Assembly: GCF_014636295.1 (NCBI RefSeq)
Contig: NZ_BMEC01000003.1
Span: forward strand, 186,001-250,000
DNA length: 64,000 nt
Reading direction: 5' to 3'
DNA from: Marivirga lumbricoides
Lineage (GTDB): Bacteria > Bacteroidota > Bacteroidia > Cytophagales > Cyclobacteriaceae
Position numbers and translations under genes: made by a program. Below the pieces are notes generated by a model. That model was not told the DNA's origin, did no database searches, and saw only the letters and a program-made list of their open reading frames with translations. Shown here one piece after another: positions 15,687-27,113 of the stretch; the stretch's first letter is position 1, and each line of letters begins with the position of its first letter.

Positions 15687-16385
15687 ATGGCTAAGCTTAC
15701 TAAAAATCAGAAAATAGCAGCAGAGAAAATAGATGCCAATAAGTTGTACTCTTTGGCAGATGCATCTTCTCTTGTTAAAGAAATTACAACAACGAAATTT
15801 GATGCTTCCGTAGATTTGGATATTCGATTGGGTGTAGACCCTAGAAAAGCAGATCAAATGGTTAGAGGTGTTGTTGCATTACCGCATGGTACAGGTAAAG
15901 ATATCAAAGTCTTGGCTTTAGTGACTCCTGATAAAGAGCAGGATGCTAAAGATGCCGGAGCTGACTATGTTGGTCTTGATGAATATATTACGAAAATCGA
16001 AGGTGGTTGGACTGATATAGATATTATTGTTACCATGCCTACTGTTATGGCGAAAGTAGGTAGACTTGGTAAAGTTCTCGGACCTAGAGGTCTGATGCCT
16101 AACCCTAAATCAGGAACTGTTACGCTTGATGTGGGTAAGGCTATCCGTGAAGTGAAGTCAGGTAAAATTGATTTCAAAGTGGATAAATTCGGAATCATTC
16201 ATGCAAGTGTAGGTAAAGCTTCCTTCTCTCCGGAGAAACTTACTGAAAACGCGAATGAATTGATCCAAACTTTGGCTAAGCTGAAACCAGCTTCTGCTAA
16301 AGGTACTTATTTTATGAGTATGACTATGTCATCAACGATGAGCAAAGGCATCTCAATTGATAAAAACTCTATAGCTGGAATTTAA
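15687..16385 (+). CDS. rplA: 50S ribosomal protein L1
   Basis: L1-stalk protein (232 aa) that assists release of deacylated tRNA and in many bacteria represses its own operon. The two-domain architecture is complete: the [19 protein letters not shown] block in the middle is diagnostic. A short Lys-rich N-terminus and a Ser/Met-rich C-terminal segment ([15 protein letters not shown]) complete it. It ends one base before rplJ, so the four rpl genes look like one transcript from the tRNA-Trp promoter. Confidence 0.97.
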   Translation: MAKLTKNQKIAAEKIDANKLYSLADASSLVKEITTTKFDASVDLDIRLGVDPRKADQMVRGVVALPHGTGKDIKVLALVTPDKEQDAKDAGADYVGLDEYITKIEGGWTDIDIIVTMPTVMAKVGRLGKVLGPRGLMPNPKSGTVTLDVGKAIREVKSGKIDFKVDKFGIIHASVGKASFSPEKLTENANELIQTLAKLKPASAKGTYFMSMTMSSTMSKGISIDKNSIAGI

Positions 16386-16386
16386 T

Positions 16387-16917
16387 ATGAATAAGCAAGA
16401 AAAAGGACAACTTATAGAGGAGCTTTCTGAAAAATTATCTCAAACAACTCATTTCTACGTAGCTGATACGGGAGGATTGACTGTTGCGCAGATTAATGCT
16501 TTCCGTAGGTTATGCTTTGACAAAGGTCTCGAATATAAAGTAGTTAAAAACTCTTTGATTCAAAAAGCCTTAGAAAAACAAGAGGCAGATTTTTCAAAAA
16601 TGTACGATTCGTTAAAAGGTTTCTCAGGAATCCTTTTTTCTCCGGAAGTTGGAAATGCTCCTGCTAAAGTAATCAAAGAATTTCGCAAGAAAAATAATAG
16701 CGAAAAGCCACTTTTCAAAGCTGCTGCTATAGATACGGACGTATTTGTAGGTGAAGAAAACTTAACATTCCTAAGTGAACTTAAATCTAAGCAAGAATTG
16801 CTTGGAGATGTTATCGGATTACTTCAATCTCCTGCGAAAAATGTTATTTCTGCTCTACAAAGCGGAGGTCACAAAGTAGCTGGTATAGTAAAAGCACTTG
16901 AAGAAAGAGCACAATAA
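16387..16917 (+). CDS. rplJ: 50S ribosomal protein L10
   Basis: Anchors L7/L12 dimers to the ribosomal stalk (176 aa). The N-terminal domain with AQINAFRRLCFDKGLEYKVV binds 23S rRNA next to L11. The C-terminal helix (about 145-176) that docks L12 dimers is present. L10-L12 commonly autoregulates at a leader ahead of rplJ, but only one base separates it from rplA here, so such control would have to act from within rplA or at the operon start. Confidence 0.96.
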   Translation: MNKQEKGQLIEELSEKLSQTTHFYVADTGGLTVAQINAFRRLCFDKGLEYKVVKNSLIQKALEKQEADFSKMYDSLKGFSGILFSPEVGNAPAKVIKEFRKKNNSEKPLFKAAAIDTDVFVGEENLTFLSELKSKQELLGDVIGLLQSPAKNVISALQSGGHKVAGIVKALEERAQ

Positions 16918-16959
16918 AATAATTAAGAACAAAATCATCAAAAATTAAATAACACAATC

Positions 16960-17340
16960 ATGGCTGATATCAAAGCAATTGGAGATCAATTAGTAGAATT
17001 AACAGTAAAAGAAGTTAATGAACTTGCTGATTACCTAAAAGAAACACACGGTATCGAACCTGCAGCAATGGCTGCTCCTGCTGCTGCAGCAGGTGGCGCT
17101 GGTGGCGGGGAAGATGCTGCTGAAGCTAAATCTACTTTCGATGTAATCTTAACTTCTGCAGGTGCTGCTAAATTACAGGTAGTTAAAGCTGTTAAGGAAT
17201 TAACTGGTTTAGGCTTAAAAGAAGCAAAAGAATTAGTGGATGGTGCTCCTAAAGCTGTTAAAGAAGGAGTAGCTAAAGACGAAGCTGAAGCACTTAAGAA
17301 GCAACTAGAAGAAGCTGGTGCAGAAGTAGAATTGAAGTAA
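16960..17340 (+). CDS. rplL: 50S ribosomal protein L7/L12
   Basis: Multi-copy stalk protein that recruits translation GTPases (126 aa). It has an N-terminal dimerisation helix, a short Ala/Gly hinge ([20 protein letters not shown] region, about 33-52) and the C-terminal domain with [20 protein letters not shown] and [16 protein letters not shown]. It is preceded by a 42-bp gap and followed by a hairpin that could reduce read-through into rpoBC, matching the excess of L12 over RNA polymerase that cells need. Confidence 0.97.
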   Translation: MADIKAIGDQLVELTVKEVNELADYLKETHGIEPAAMAAPAAAAGGAGGGEDAAEAKSTFDVILTSAGAAKLQVVKAVKELTGLGLKEAKELVDGAPKAVKEGVAKDEAEALKKQLEEAGAEVELK

Positions 17341-17386
17341 TTAGTTGATCCTGAAAGGGTTAACTGATTTCTGCCCGAGAAATTAG

Positions 17387-17431
17387 GCCTGGTCTCCATA
17401 CCTCATTAGAGTGTTTGGAGTCAGGTCTTTT
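17387..17431 (+). terminator. Imperfect hairpin between rplL and rpoB, possible attenuator
   Basis: CCTG (17388-17391) pairs with CAGG (17422-17425) and CTCCA (17394-17398) with TGGAG (17416-17420). A small CTC/GAG stem lies in the loop, and TCTTTT follows. The mismatched stem suggests partial termination, which would lower rpoBC relative to rplJL. Confidence 0.5.
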
Positions 17432-17523
17432 CCTGTTTGTACATATTTTTAAATATTGTTGGAACCGGAAAGCGCTGAAAAGCATTTACATATATAAATA
17501 CACAACTTTAAATATTCAGAGCC

Positions 17524-20500
17524 TTGGCTAATACAAATCAATCTGAAAGAATCAATTTTTCTTCAATCAAGAGGATCATTGATTATCCTGATTTCCTTGA
17601 TGTTCAACTCCAGTCATTTCAGGATTTCTTCCAATTAGAAACACCAGCGGAGAAGAGAGCTGAAGAAGGTATCTTTAAAGTATTTCAAGAAAACTTCCCT
17701 ATCTCTGATTCAAGAGAGAACTTTGTACTTGAATTCGTTGATTACCTGGTAGATCCGCCTAAATATGATATTGATGGCTGTATCGACAGAGGCTTAACTT
17801 ATTCTGTGCCCTTAAAGGCTAAATTGCGCTTATTGTGCAATGATGAGGATAATGAGGATTTCGAAACTATTGAACAAGAGGTTTTCTTAGGAAATATTCC
17901 TTATATGACTGAGAAAGGTTCTTTTATAATCAATGGAGCCGAGCGTGTAATTGTATCTCAATTACACAGATCACCAGGTGTGTTCTTTGCTCAAAGTAAA
18001 CACACCAATGGTACAAAACTTTATTCTGCTAGAATTATTCCATTCAAAGGTTCTTGGATAGAATTTGCTACAGACGTTAACAACGTTATGTATGCTTATA
18101 TAGACAGAAAGAAAAAATTTCCTGTAACCACTTTATTAAGAGCCATAGGTTATGGTTCTGATAAGGATATTTTAGATCTCTTTAATTTATCAGAAGAGAT
18201 AACTGCCAACAAAGCTGCTTTGAAAAAAGCCGTTGGACGTAAACTTGCTGCAAGGGTACTTAGAACCTGGACAGAAGATTTCGTTGATGAAGATACTGGT
18301 GAAGTAGTTTCCATCGACCGTAATGAAGTGCTTCTTGAAAGAGATTCCGTTCTTGAAGAGGAAGATATTGATATGATCATCGATTCAGGTGTGAAATCAA
18401 TCATTTTCCACAGAAAGGATGTTAATATTACTGACTACAGTATTGTTTATAATACGCTTCAAAAGGATAACTCAAACTCCGAAAAGGAAGCTGTAGAACA
18501 AATTTACAGACAACTAAGAAATACTGAAGCTCCAGATGAGGCAACTGCCCGTGAGATTATTCATAACCTTTTCTTTAGTGAGAAAAGATATGACTTAGGA
18601 GAAGTAGGTAGATATAGAATAAATAAGAAGTTAGGACTTGACATAGATGCTGAAACTAAAGTTTTAACTAAAGTTGATATTATTCATATTGTTAAGTATT
18701 TGATCGGTTTGATCAACTCAAAAGCAATTGTAGATGATATTGATCACTTAAGTAATAGAAGAGTTCGTACCGTAGGTGAGCAATTGTATGCTCAGTTTGG
18801 TGTTGGACTTGCGCGGATGGCCAGAACCATTCGTGAAAGAATGAATGTGAGAGATAATGAAGATTTTAAGCCTGTTGATTTAATTAACGCAAGGACTTTA
18901 TCTTCTGTGATTAATTCTTTCTTTGGAACTAACCAATTATCTCAGTTTATGGATCAAACCAATCCATTGTCTGAGATTACACACAAAAGAAGAATGTCTG
19001 CCTTAGGACCTGGAGGTCTTTCAAGAGAGAGGGCTGGTTTTGAGGTACGAGATGTTCACTACACTCACTATGGTAGATTGTGTACAATTGAAACACCGGA
19101 AGGTCCGAATATTGGATTGATCTCTTCTTTATGTGTGCATGCTAAAGTAAATGGTATGGGCTTTATTGAAACTCCTTATAGAAAGGTAGTAGATGGTAAA
19201 GTTGATATGAGTGGAAACGTACTTTACCTAACTGCAGAGGAAGAAGATGACCATAACATTGCGCAGGCTAATGCACCGATAGATGATAACGGTACTTACC
19301 TGAATGATAGAGTTAAAGCCAGATTTGAAGGTGACTTCCCTATCTTGGAGCCAAAAGAGTTGTCTTACATGGATATTGCTCCTAACCAGATTGTTTCGGT
19401 TGCAGCTTCAATGATTCCGTTTTTAGAGCATGATGATGCTAACCGTGCTTTGATGGGTTCAAACATGCAACGTCAGGCTGTTCCATTGCTAAGACCTGAA
19501 GCACCTATTGTAGGTACAGGCTTGGAAGGTAGAGTAGCAAGAGATTCCAGAGCTTTAATAGTAGCAGAAAAAGATGGTGTTGTAACCTTTGTTGATGCTA
19601 CTAAAATTGTAATAAAATACGATATGAATGAAACTGAGAAATTAGTTTCATTTGAAGATGAAGAAAGAGTTTATAACCTGATCAAGTTCAGAAGAACCAA
19701 CCAAAATACTACTATTAACTTAAGATCTATTGTTTATAAAGGTGATAGAGTTAAGAAAGGACAGATTTTGTGTGAAGGTTATGGTACCGAAAAAGGTGAG
19801 TTGGCTATAGGAAGAAACATGAAAGTAGCTTTCATGCCTTGGCAAGGATATAACTTTGAGGATGCTATTGTGATTTCTGAACGTGTAGTTAGAGAAGATA
19901 TTTTTACTTCTATACACGTGGAAGAGTTTGAACTGGAAGTAAGAGATACAAAACGAGGTGAAGAGGAATTAACTTCTGAAATACCTAACGTAAGTGAAGA
20001 AGCAGTTAAAAACTTAGATGAAAATGGTATCATCAGAATTGGTGCTGAAATTTCCGAGGGAGATATTATCATTGGAAAGATTACTCCTAAGGGTGAGACA
20101 GATCCAACTCCTGAAGAAAAACTTTTACGTGCAATATTTGGAGACAAAGCAGGTGACGTAAAAGATGCTTCTTTGAAAGCTTCTCCTTCTTTAAGAGGTG
20201 TGGTAATTGATACTAAATTATTTGCCAGACATAAAAAAGATAAAGATGGAAGAGCAGCTGCCAAGAAAGAAGTAGAGGTTTTATCTAAAGAGTACAGTAA
20301 GCAATTATTGAATTTACGTGAATTGAAAATTCAGAAATTAACTGAATTGCTATCTGGAAAGACATCTCAGGGTATTAAACATAAATTTGGAGATGAGATA
20401 ATGAGTAAGGGGGTTAAATTCTCAAGAAACAATATTGAGAAAAATTTATTCCCTGAAAAGAATATCTATAGAGATGAAAGCAATTACAATGTTCCTGAAG

Positions 20501-21396
20501 AAGTAAACCTTATTTCTGATTTAATCCTTGACAACTGGACAGCAGATGAAGAGGTAAATGCGCTTATTGTAGAGCTTGTTAAAAATTATAACAAGAAGAG
20601 AAATGAGATTGCGGGTAAATTTAAGAGAGAAAGATTTACTCTTGAAGTAGGGGATGAACTTCCTGCAGGTATTGTTCAATTGGCTAAAGTTTATGTTGCT
20701 AAAAAACGTAAACTAAAAGTAGGTGATAAAATGGCAGGTCGTCACGGTAACAAAGGTATTGTGGCCAAAATTGTACGTGATGAGGATATGCCATTCCTGG
20801 AAGATGGAACAACGGTTGATATTGTGTTGAATCCACTGGGTGTACCTTCAAGGATGAACATCGGCCAGATATATGAAACTGTATTAGGATGGGCCGGATT
20901 AAAATTAGGTAGAAAGTATGCTACTCCAATTTTTGATGGAGCTTCTTCTGAAGAGGTTTCTAATGAACTTGCAGAGGCTGGTTTACCTGAATTCGGTAGA
21001 ACCCACTTATATGACGGTTTAACAGGTGTTCGATTTGATCAAAAAATTACAGTAGGTGTTATCTATATGCTTAAACTGGGTCACCTGGTAGATGATAAGA
21101 TGCATGCTCGTTCAATTGGTCCTTATTCATTAATTACGCAACAACCGTTAGGTGGTAAAGCACAATTTGGTGGTCAGCGTTTCGGAGAAATGGAAGTTTG
21201 GGCACTTGAAGCATTTGGAGCATCTCACGTTTTACAGGAAATACTTACAATTAAGTCGGATGATGTGATTGGTAGAGCTAAAGCTTATGAAGCCATCGTG
21301 AAAGGTGAGAACATGGGAAGACCGAATATTCCTGAATCATTCAATGTATTGGTTCATGAATTAAGAGGTCTTGCACTTGAAATTACCTTAGACTAA
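17524..21396 (+). CDS. rpoB: DNA-directed RNA polymerase subunit beta
   Basis: Catalytic beta subunit of RNA polymerase (1290 aa). The start is a TTG at 17524: an in-frame TAA lies at 17509-17511 and the protein then reads [20 protein letters not shown], the conserved Bacteroidota N-terminus, so no ATG alternative fits. The rifampicin region ([18 protein letters not shown] then [14 protein letters not shown]) has wild-type residues. [15 protein letters not shown] near the active centre and [20 protein letters not shown] near the C-terminus are intact. It lies 183 bp behind rplL, past a possible attenuator, and 52 bp before rpoC. Confidence 0.98.
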   Translation: MANTNQSERINFSSIKRIIDYPDFLDVQLQSFQDFFQLETPAEKRAEEGIFKVFQENFPISDSRENFVLEFVDYLVDPPKYDIDGCIDRGLTYSVPLKAKLRLLCNDEDNEDFETIEQEVFLGNIPYMTEKGSFIINGAERVIVSQLHRSPGVFFAQSKHTNGTKLYSARIIPFKGSWIEFATDVNNVMYAYIDRKKKFPVTTLLRAIGYGSDKDILDLFNLSEEITANKAALKKAVGRKLAARVLRTWTEDFVDEDTGEVVSIDRNEVLLERDSVLEEEDIDMIIDSGVKSIIFHRKDVNITDYSIVYNTLQKDNSNSEKEAVEQIYRQLRNTEAPDEATAREIIHNLFFSEKRYDLGEVGRYRINKKLGLDIDAETKVLTKVDIIHIVKYLIGLINSKAIVDDIDHLSNRRVRTVGEQLYAQFGVGLARMARTIRERMNVRDNEDFKPVDLINARTLSSVINSFFGTNQLSQFMDQTNPLSEITHKRRMSALGPGGLSRERAGFEVRDVHYTHYGRLCTIETPEGPNIGLISSLCVHAKVNGMGFIETPYRKVVDGKVDMSGNVLYLTAEEEDDHNIAQANAPIDDNGTYLNDRVKARFEGDFPILEPKELSYMDIAPNQIVSVAASMIPFLEHDDANRALMGSNMQRQAVPLLRPEAPIVGTGLEGRVARDSRALIVAEKDGVVTFVDATKIVIKYDMNETEKLVSFEDEERVYNLIKFRRTNQNTTINLRSIVYKGDRVKKGQILCEGYGTEKGELAIGRNMKVAFMPWQGYNFEDAIVISERVVREDIFTSIHVEEFELEVRDTKRGEEELTSEIPNVSEEAVKNLDENGIIRIGAEISEGDIIIGKITPKGETDPTPEEKLLRAIFGDKAGDVKDASLKASPSLRGVVIDTKLFARHKKDKDGRAAAKKEVEVLSKEYSKQLLNLRELKIQKLTELLSGKTSQGIKHKFGDEIMSKGVKFSRNNIEKNLFPEKNIYRDESNYNVPEEVNLISDLILDNWTADEEVNALIVELVKNYNKKRNEIAGKFKRERFTLEVGDELPAGIVQLAKVYVAKKRKLKVGDKMAGRHGNKGIVAKIVRDEDMPFLEDGTTVDIVLNPLGVPSRMNIGQIYETVLGWAGLKLGRKYATPIFDGASSEEVSNELAEAGLPEFGRTHLYDGLTGVRFDQKITVGVIYMLKLGHLVDDKMHARSIGPYSLITQQPLGGKAQFGGQRFGEMEVWALEAFGASHVLQEILTIKSDDVIGRAKAYEAIVKGENMGRPNIPESFNVLVHELRGLALEITLD

Positions 21397-21413
21397 TATC
21401 ATTTTGTTTAATC

Positions 21414-21429
21414 GGGGGTGCGAACCCCC
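21414..21429 (+). promoter_or_regulatory. rpoB-rpoC intercistronic hairpin with GCGA tetraloop
   Basis: GGGGGT (21414-21419), loop GCGA, ACCCCC (21424-21429), followed by ATTTTAG. It is a very stable six-pair stem with a GNRA loop between two genes that must be co-expressed. It is more likely an RNA stability or processing element than a full terminator, since the T-run is short. Confidence 0.5.
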
Positions 21430-21448
21430 ATTTTAGATACCAAAAATT

Positions 21449-24400
21449 ATGGCGTTCAAAAAAAATAAAAAAATCAATACTGATTTCACAAAAATCACAG
21501 TCAGTTTAGCTTCTCCGGAGTCAATTTTAGAAAGCTCTCATGGTGAAGTTACGCAGCCTGAAACTATCAATTACAGAACCTACAAGCCTGAAATGGGTGG
21601 TTTGTTTTGTGAGCGTATTTTCGGTCCTGTAAAAGATTGGGAATGTCATTGTGGAAAATATAAAAGAATCAGATATAAAGGTATTATCTGTGATCGTTGT
21701 GGGGTTGAGGTAACAGAGAAAAAAGTTCGAAGAGAACGTATGGGCCATATTGAATTAGTGGTTCCTGTTGCACATATCTGGTATTTCAAATCTCTACCAA
21801 ATAAAATAGGTTATCTTTTAGGTTTGCCAACTAAGAAGCTTGACCAGATTATCTATTATGAAAGATACGTGGTTATTCAGCCGGGTGTGAAGGAAGAGGA
21901 TGGTGTTGCTTATATGGATTTCCTTACAGAAGATGAGTATTTAGATATACTGGATAAACTTCCAAGAGAAAACCAGCAGATGGATGATGATGATCCTAAT
22001 AAATTCATCGCTAAGATGGGAGCTGAGGCATTAGATATGCTTTTAAGCAGAATCCAGTTAGATGAGTTATCTTATGAATTACGCCATCAGGCTGCAACAG
22101 ATACTTCTCAGCAGAGAAAAGCAGAAGCTTTAAAAAGATTAAGAGTAGTAGAGGCATTTCGTGATGCCAGAACAAGAATAGAAAACCGTCCTGAATGGAT
22201 GATTATTAAAATGGTTCCTGTAATTCCACCTGAATTACGTCCGTTAGTTCCATTGGATGGTGGTAGATTTGCTACTTCAGATTTGAATGATCTTTACAGA
22301 AGAGTTATTATCAGAAATAACCGTTTAAAGCGATTAATTGATATCAAAGCTCCTGAGGTTATTCTTAGAAATGAAAAAAGGATGTTACAGGAAGCTGTAG
22401 ATTCTTTATTTGATAACTCAAGAAAAGTAAATGCAGTAAGATCTGATGGTAACAGGGCATTAAAATCCCTTTCAGATATGCTGAAAGGAAAGCAAGGTCG
22501 TTTCCGTCAAAACTTGTTGGGTAAACGTGTGGATTACTCAGGTCGTTCTGTAATTGTTGTTGGCCCTGAATTGAAAATGCATGAGTGCGGTATTCCTAAG
22601 GAAATGGCTGCTGAGCTTTTCAAGCCCTTTGTTATCAGGAAATTGATTGAAAGAGGTATTGTAAAGACTGTTAAGTCTGCCAAGAAAATTGTAGATAGAA
22701 AGGATCCTGTAGTTTGGGATATTCTTGAAAACGTGTTGAAAGGACACCCGGTGTTGCTTAACCGTGCGCCAACGCTGCACAGATTAGGTATTCAGGCTTT
22801 CCAACCTAAACTTATAGAAGGAAAAGCTATTCAATTACACCCACTTGCATGTACAGCCTTTAACGCGGATTTTGATGGTGACCAAATGGCTGTTCACGTT
22901 CCATTAGGACATGAGGCTATTTTAGAAGCATCTACTTTAATGTTGTCTTCGCATAATATCCTTAACCCTGCCAATGGTGCGCCTATTACTGTACCGTCTC
23001 AGGACATGGTATTAGGTTTATATTATGTAACCAAAGGGAAGAAATCTACTCCGGAAGAAGTGGTAAAAGGAGAAGGTAAGAGCTTCTACAATGCTGATGA
23101 GGTAATCATTGCCGTGAATGAAGGTCAGGTATCTAAGCATGCCAATATTAAAGTTAGGGCTAAAGTTAGAAATGCTGATGGATCGCTTGAGACTAAATTA
23201 ATAGAAACAGTTGCGGGTAGAGTAATATTTAACCAGGCGGTTCCTGAAGAAGTAGGCTTTGTGAATGAATTATTAACAAAGAAAAAACTTCAGGGAATTA
23301 TATCACACATTTATAAGATCAGTGGATCTGCCAGAACAGCACAATTCCTTGATGATATTAAGGAATTAGGATTCCAGATGGCTTATAAGGGTGGTCTTTC
23401 AATGGGATTAGGTGACATAATGGTGCCTGAGATCAAAGAAACATTAGTTGCACAGGCAAAAGAAGAAGTTGATGTAGTTTGGAATAACTACTTAATGGGT
23501 CTTATCACTGATAACGAGCGTTATAATCAGGTAATTGATATCTGGACAAGAATTAATTCCCAGTTAACTAATTCCTTGATGCAGCAGCTGGAGGAAGATA
23601 ATCAGGGATTCAACTCAATCTATATGATGATGCACTCAGGAGCCAGAGGTTCAAGAGAGCAAATTCGTCAGCTAGGTGGAATGAGAGGGTTGATGGCCAA
23701 GCCGCAGAAAAACCTTGCAGGATCAGTTGGTGGTATCATTGAAAACCCGATTCTTTCTAACTTCCGTGAAGGACTAGATGTTATTGAATACTTTATCTCA
23801 ACACACGGTGCCAGAAAGGGTCTTGCAGATACGGCTTTGAAAACTGCCGATGCGGGTTACCTAACCAGAAGATTGGTAGATGTTGCCCAGGATGTTGTTG
23901 TTAATGAAGTAGATTGTGGAACTTTAAGAGGTCTTACAGTTTCTGCATTGAAAGATAACGAGGAAATTGTTGAATCACTTTCTGAAAGAATATTAGGTAG
24001 AGTATCAGTTCACGATATCTATCATCCGGAGTCCAATGAATTAATTGTTGCTTCTGGTGAAGAAATCACAGATGAAATCACTGCTATAATTGATGAGGTA
24101 AATATAGAGGAAGTTGAAATACGTTCAGTATTAACTTGTGAAACTCGTCAGGGGGTATGTAGTAAATGCTACGGTAGAAACCTTGCCACTTCAAAAATGG
24201 CGCAAAAGGGTGATGCAGTTGGTGTTATTGCAGCTCAATCAATCGGTGAACCTGGAACCCAGCTTACGTTGAGGACATTCCACGTTGGTGGTACGGCTTC
24301 TAACATTGCTGTTGAAGCTACAGTGAAAGCTAAATTTGATGGTGTAATCGAATTTGAAGATTTAAGAGCTATCCAATCAACTGATAGTGATGGAAATCCT

Positions 24401-25756
24401 CAGACTGTAGTAATGGGTCGTTCAGGTGAAATTAAGATTGTAGATCCTAAATCTAAGAAAGTCTTGATGACCAATAACGTACCTTACAGTGCTATTCTGA
24501 AAGTAAAAGAAGGCGACAAAGTATCAAAAGGAGATGAGTTATGTTTCTGGGATCCTTATAACGCTGTTATTTTATCAGAATTTGAAGGTGTTACTGAGTT
24601 TGATAGTATAGAAGAAGGAATTACTTATAAAGAAGAATCTGATGATCAAACAGGTCACAGAGAAAAAGTAATTATCGATACAAAAGATAAAACTAAGAAC
24701 CCTGCTGTAATTGTAAATACGAAAGGAAGAGAAGAGCCTAAGGTTTATAATATTCCTGTAGGAGCTCACTTATCAGTGGGTGAAAATGAGAAAATTAAGC
24801 CTGGACAAATCTTAGCTAAAATCCCAAGATCAACCAGTAAGTCCAAAGATATTACAGGGGGTCTTCCAAGGGTAACTGAGTTATTTGAGGCTAGAAATCC
24901 TTCCAATCCGGCAGTAGTGTCTGAGATTGACGGTGTAGTAACTTATGGAGGTATTAAGAGAGGTAACAGAGAAATATTCATTGAATCTAAAGATGGTGTT
25001 AAGAAAAGATACCTCGTATCTCTTTCAAAACATATTCTTGTTCAGGACAATGACTTTGTGAAAGCTGGATATGCATTATCCGATGGAGCTACAACTCCTT
25101 CCGATATTTTATCTATCAAAGGCCCTACAGCGGTTCAGGAATATATAGTAAATGAAATTCAGGAAGTTTACCGCTTACAAGGTGTGGCTATCAACGATAA
25201 GCACATTGAAGTAATCGTAGGACAAATGATGCAAAAAGTTCAGGTACTTGAATCAGGGGATACAACTTTCTTGCCTAATCAGGTAGTAGATAGATTCGTT
25301 TTCAGAGAAGAAAATGATAGAATATTGGATATGAAAGTAGTTACTGATGCTGGAGATTCACCTAATCTTAAACCTGGTCAAATTGTTTCGTCAAGAAAGT
25401 TAAGAGATGAAAACTCTACTTTGAAAAGAAAGGATTTGAAATTGGTAAAAGTGAGAGATGCTGAAGCAGCGGTTTCTAAGCCTACTCTGCAAGGTATTAC
25501 TCAAGCGTCCTTAGGTACTGAAAGCTTTATTTCAGCGGCTTCCTTCCAGGAAACTACCAAGGTGCTTAGTGAAGCATCCATACGTGGTAAAGCAGATCTT
25601 CTTAATGGACTGAAAGAGAATGTTATTGTTGGACATTTAATTCCTGCAGGAACAGGATTGAAAGACTATAATGATATTATAGTAGGTTCACGAGAAGAGT
25701 TAGATGCTATTAAGGAAGATCGTTTAACTTCTCAGGAAAGAGAGCTTCAGAAATAA
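21449..25756 (+). CDS. rpoC: DNA-directed RNA polymerase subunit beta prime
   Basis: Catalytic beta-prime subunit (1435 aa). The N-terminal zinc-binding motif [20 protein letters not shown] (about 70-90) is present. The universal active-site sequence [15 protein letters not shown] supplies the three Mg-binding aspartates. The trigger-loop/bridge-helix region ([20 protein letters not shown]) and the second zinc site ([13 protein letters not shown]) are intact. It starts 52 bp after rpoB and is followed after 44 bp by the DUF3467 gene, which appears to be the last cistron of the operon. Confidence 0.98.
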   Translation: MAFKKNKKINTDFTKITVSLASPESILESSHGEVTQPETINYRTYKPEMGGLFCERIFGPVKDWECHCGKYKRIRYKGIICDRCGVEVTEKKVRRERMGHIELVVPVAHIWYFKSLPNKIGYLLGLPTKKLDQIIYYERYVVIQPGVKEEDGVAYMDFLTEDEYLDILDKLPRENQQMDDDDPNKFIAKMGAEALDMLLSRIQLDELSYELRHQAATDTSQQRKAEALKRLRVVEAFRDARTRIENRPEWMIIKMVPVIPPELRPLVPLDGGRFATSDLNDLYRRVIIRNNRLKRLIDIKAPEVILRNEKRMLQEAVDSLFDNSRKVNAVRSDGNRALKSLSDMLKGKQGRFRQNLLGKRVDYSGRSVIVVGPELKMHECGIPKEMAAELFKPFVIRKLIERGIVKTVKSAKKIVDRKDPVVWDILENVLKGHPVLLNRAPTLHRLGIQAFQPKLIEGKAIQLHPLACTAFNADFDGDQMAVHVPLGHEAILEASTLMLSSHNILNPANGAPITVPSQDMVLGLYYVTKGKKSTPEEVVKGEGKSFYNADEVIIAVNEGQVSKHANIKVRAKVRNADGSLETKLIETVAGRVIFNQAVPEEVGFVNELLTKKKLQGIISHIYKISGSARTAQFLDDIKELGFQMAYKGGLSMGLGDIMVPEIKETLVAQAKEEVDVVWNNYLMGLITDNERYNQVIDIWTRINSQLTNSLMQQLEEDNQGFNSIYMMMHSGARGSREQIRQLGGMRGLMAKPQKNLAGSVGGIIENPILSNFREGLDVIEYFISTHGARKGLADTALKTADAGYLTRRLVDVAQDVVVNEVDCGTLRGLTVSALKDNEEIVESLSERILGRVSVHDIYHPESNELIVASGEEITDEITAIIDEVNIEEVEIRSVLTCETRQGVCSKCYGRNLATSKMAQKGDAVGVIAAQSIGEPGTQLTLRTFHVGGTASNIAVEATVKAKFDGVIEFEDLRAIQSTDSDGNPQTVVMGRSGEIKIVDPKSKKVLMTNNVPYSAILKVKEGDKVSKGDELCFWDPYNAVILSEFEGVTEFDSIEEGITYKEESDDQTGHREKVIIDTKDKTKNPAVIVNTKGREEPKVYNIPVGAHLSVGENEKIKPGQILAKIPRSTSKSKDITGGLPRVTELFEARNPSNPAVVSEIDGVVTYGGIKRGNREIFIESKDGVKKRYLVSLSKHILVQDNDFVKAGYALSDGATTPSDILSIKGPTAVQEYIVNEIQEVYRLQGVAINDKHIEVIVGQMMQKVQVLESGDTTFLPNQVVDRFVFREENDRILDMKVVTDAGDSPNLKPGQIVSSRKLRDENSTLKRKDLKLVKVRDAEAAVSKPTLQGITQASLGTESFISAASFQETTKVLSEASIRGKADLLNGLKENVIVGHLIPAGTGLKDYNDIIVGSREELDAIKEDRLTSQERELQK

Positions 25757-25800
25757 ATAATCTTTAGATAAAGTCAATAACGAATTGAGATAATTGGAAT

Positions 25801-26127
25801 ATGGAGGATAATAAAGAGAACAAAAAAAATCCGAATCAAATTAACATTGAGCTTTCAGAGGAAGTAGCGGAAGGAGTTTATGCAAATCTTGCCATGATAG
25901 CTCATTCCAATGGAGAGTTTGTTATTGATTTTATCCGATTAATGCCGGGAGTACCTAAAGCTAAGGTTAAATCCAGAGTAGTAGTTACACCAGAGCATGC
26001 AAAAAGGTTATTAAATGCCCTGAAGGATAATATAAACAAGTATGAAAAGAACTTCGGACCCATAAAACAGTCTGAAGAGGTACCCAAATTTCCAATGAAT
26101 TTTGGGTCTAATATGGGGGAAGCTTAA
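25801..26127 (+). CDS. DUF3467 protein, last gene of the rpoBC operon
   Basis: Small protein (108 aa) that matches DUF3467, a family with no established function. A charged, Asn/Lys-rich N-terminus (about 1-15) is followed by a compact core: QINIELSEEVAEGVYANLAM, then an AHSNGEFVIDF strand pair and VKSRVVVTPEHAKRLLNALK. The alternating strands and final helix look like a small single-domain fold. There is no membrane segment or nucleic-acid-binding motif I can name. It follows rpoC by 44 bp with no terminator between, and the hairpin at 26170 closes the unit. Its position suggests a link to RNA polymerase or transcription; that is inference from gene order only. Confidence 0.85.
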   Translation: MEDNKENKKNPNQINIELSEEVAEGVYANLAMIAHSNGEFVIDFIRLMPGVPKAKVKSRVVVTPEHAKRLLNALKDNINKYEKNFGPIKQSEEVPKFPMNFGSNMGEA

Positions 26128-26169
26128 AGCTTAATCCTTATAAATTAGGATATTGTGAAATAAAATAGT

Positions 26170-26201
26170 CAGATGTATTTGGATAATGCATCTGATTTTT
26201 T
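26170..26201 (+). terminator. Terminator of rpoBC-DUF3467, interlocked with the rpsL promoter
   Basis: CAGATG (26170-26175) and CATCTG (26189-26194) form a six-pair stem with a 13-nt loop, followed by ATTTTTT. The loop contains the -33 TTTG of the next promoter, and the T-run abuts its -7 element. Confidence 0.6.
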
Positions 26202-26208
26202 ACCTTTG
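26178..26208 (+). promoter_or_regulatory. Promoter of the rpsL-rpsG-fusA-rpsJ (str) operon
   Basis: TTTG at 26178-26181, 19 bp spacer, TACCTTTG at 26201-26208 followed by CAG. It lies 45 bp ahead of rpsL. Confidence 0.75.
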
Positions 26209-26253
26209 CAGTCCTAAAAATCTCAAGTAGTAAAGAAGATAAAGTAATAATAG

Positions 26254-26628
26254 ATGCCTACTATACAGCAATTAGTACGAAAAGGTAGAAAGAAATTGAC
26301 TTCAAAGTCAAAATCTCCTGCGCTGGATTCTTGCCCACAAAGAAGAGGGGTTTGTACAAGGGTGTACACAACCACTCCAAAGAAGCCTAACTCAGCAATG
26401 AGGAAAGTGGCCAGGGTAAGATTGACCAATCAAAAAGAAGTTAACGCCTATATTCCAGGTGAAGGACACAATCTTCAAGAACACTCTATTGTTTTAATTA
26501 GAGGTGGAAGAGTGAAAGATTTACCAGGTGTAAGATACCACATCATCAGAGGAGCATTAGATACAGCTGGTGTAAATGGTCGTACGCAAAGGAGATCTAA
26601 ATATGGAGCTAAAAGACCTAAGAAATAA
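26254..26628 (+). CDS. rpsL: 30S ribosomal protein S12
   Basis: Decoding-centre protein (124 aa) at the interface of the 30S subunit. The [14 protein letters not shown] loop carries the wild-type lysine at residue 43 that is changed in many streptomycin-resistant strains. The second conserved loop near 85-95 ([14 protein letters not shown]) includes the Asp that is beta-methylthiolated in many bacteria. It is the first gene of the str operon and is followed by rpsG after six bases. Confidence 0.98.
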   Translation: MPTIQQLVRKGRKKLTSKSKSPALDSCPQRRGVCTRVYTTTPKKPNSAMRKVARVRLTNQKEVNAYIPGEGHNLQEHSIVLIRGGRVKDLPGVRYHIIRGALDTAGVNGRTQRRSKYGAKRPKK

Positions 26629-26634
26629 ATCGAG

Positions 26635-27102
26635 ATGAGGAAAGCAAAACCTAAAAAGAGATACGTACTACCTGATCCTAAATTTGGGGATACAATGGTG
26701 ACAAAATTCGTTAACTATTTAATGGAAGACGGAAAGAAAAGTACAGCTTATGCTATTTTTTATGATGCTGTTCAATTAGTAGAGGAAAAAACTAAAGAGA
26801 ACGGTATTGAGACATGGAAAAAAGCTTTAGCAAATATTTCACCTTCTGTAGAGGTTAAAAGCCGTAGAGTGGGTGGTGCTACTTTTCAAGTGCCATTGGA
26901 AGTACGACCTGAAAGAAAGACTTCTTTGGGTATAAAATGGATGATTACCTATGCTCGTAAAAGAGGAGAAAAGACAATGATGGAGCGTCTTGCAGGTGAA
27001 ATCATTGCTGCTTCAAAAGGCGAAGGTGCTGCTATCAAGAAGAAAGATGATACGCACAGAATGGCTGAAGCAAATAAAGCATTTTCACACTTTAGATTTT
27101 AA
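26635..27102 (+). CDS. rpsG: 30S ribosomal protein S7
   Basis: Primary 16S rRNA-binding protein that nucleates the 30S head and lies near the E site (155 aa). The start [19 protein letters not shown], the [17 protein letters not shown] beta-hairpin and the C-terminal [10 protein letters not shown] are typical. Length matches the family. In many bacteria S7 represses its own operon. It is 11 bp upstream of fusA in the conserved order rpsL-rpsG-fusA. Confidence 0.98.
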   Translation: MRKAKPKKRYVLPDPKFGDTMVTKFVNYLMEDGKKSTAYAIFYDAVQLVEEKTKENGIETWKKALANISPSVEVKSRRVGGATFQVPLEVRPERKTSLGIKWMITYARKRGEKTMMERLAGEIIAASKGEGAAIKKKDDTHRMAEANKAFSHFRF

Positions 27103-27113
27103 TAGCTAGTATA

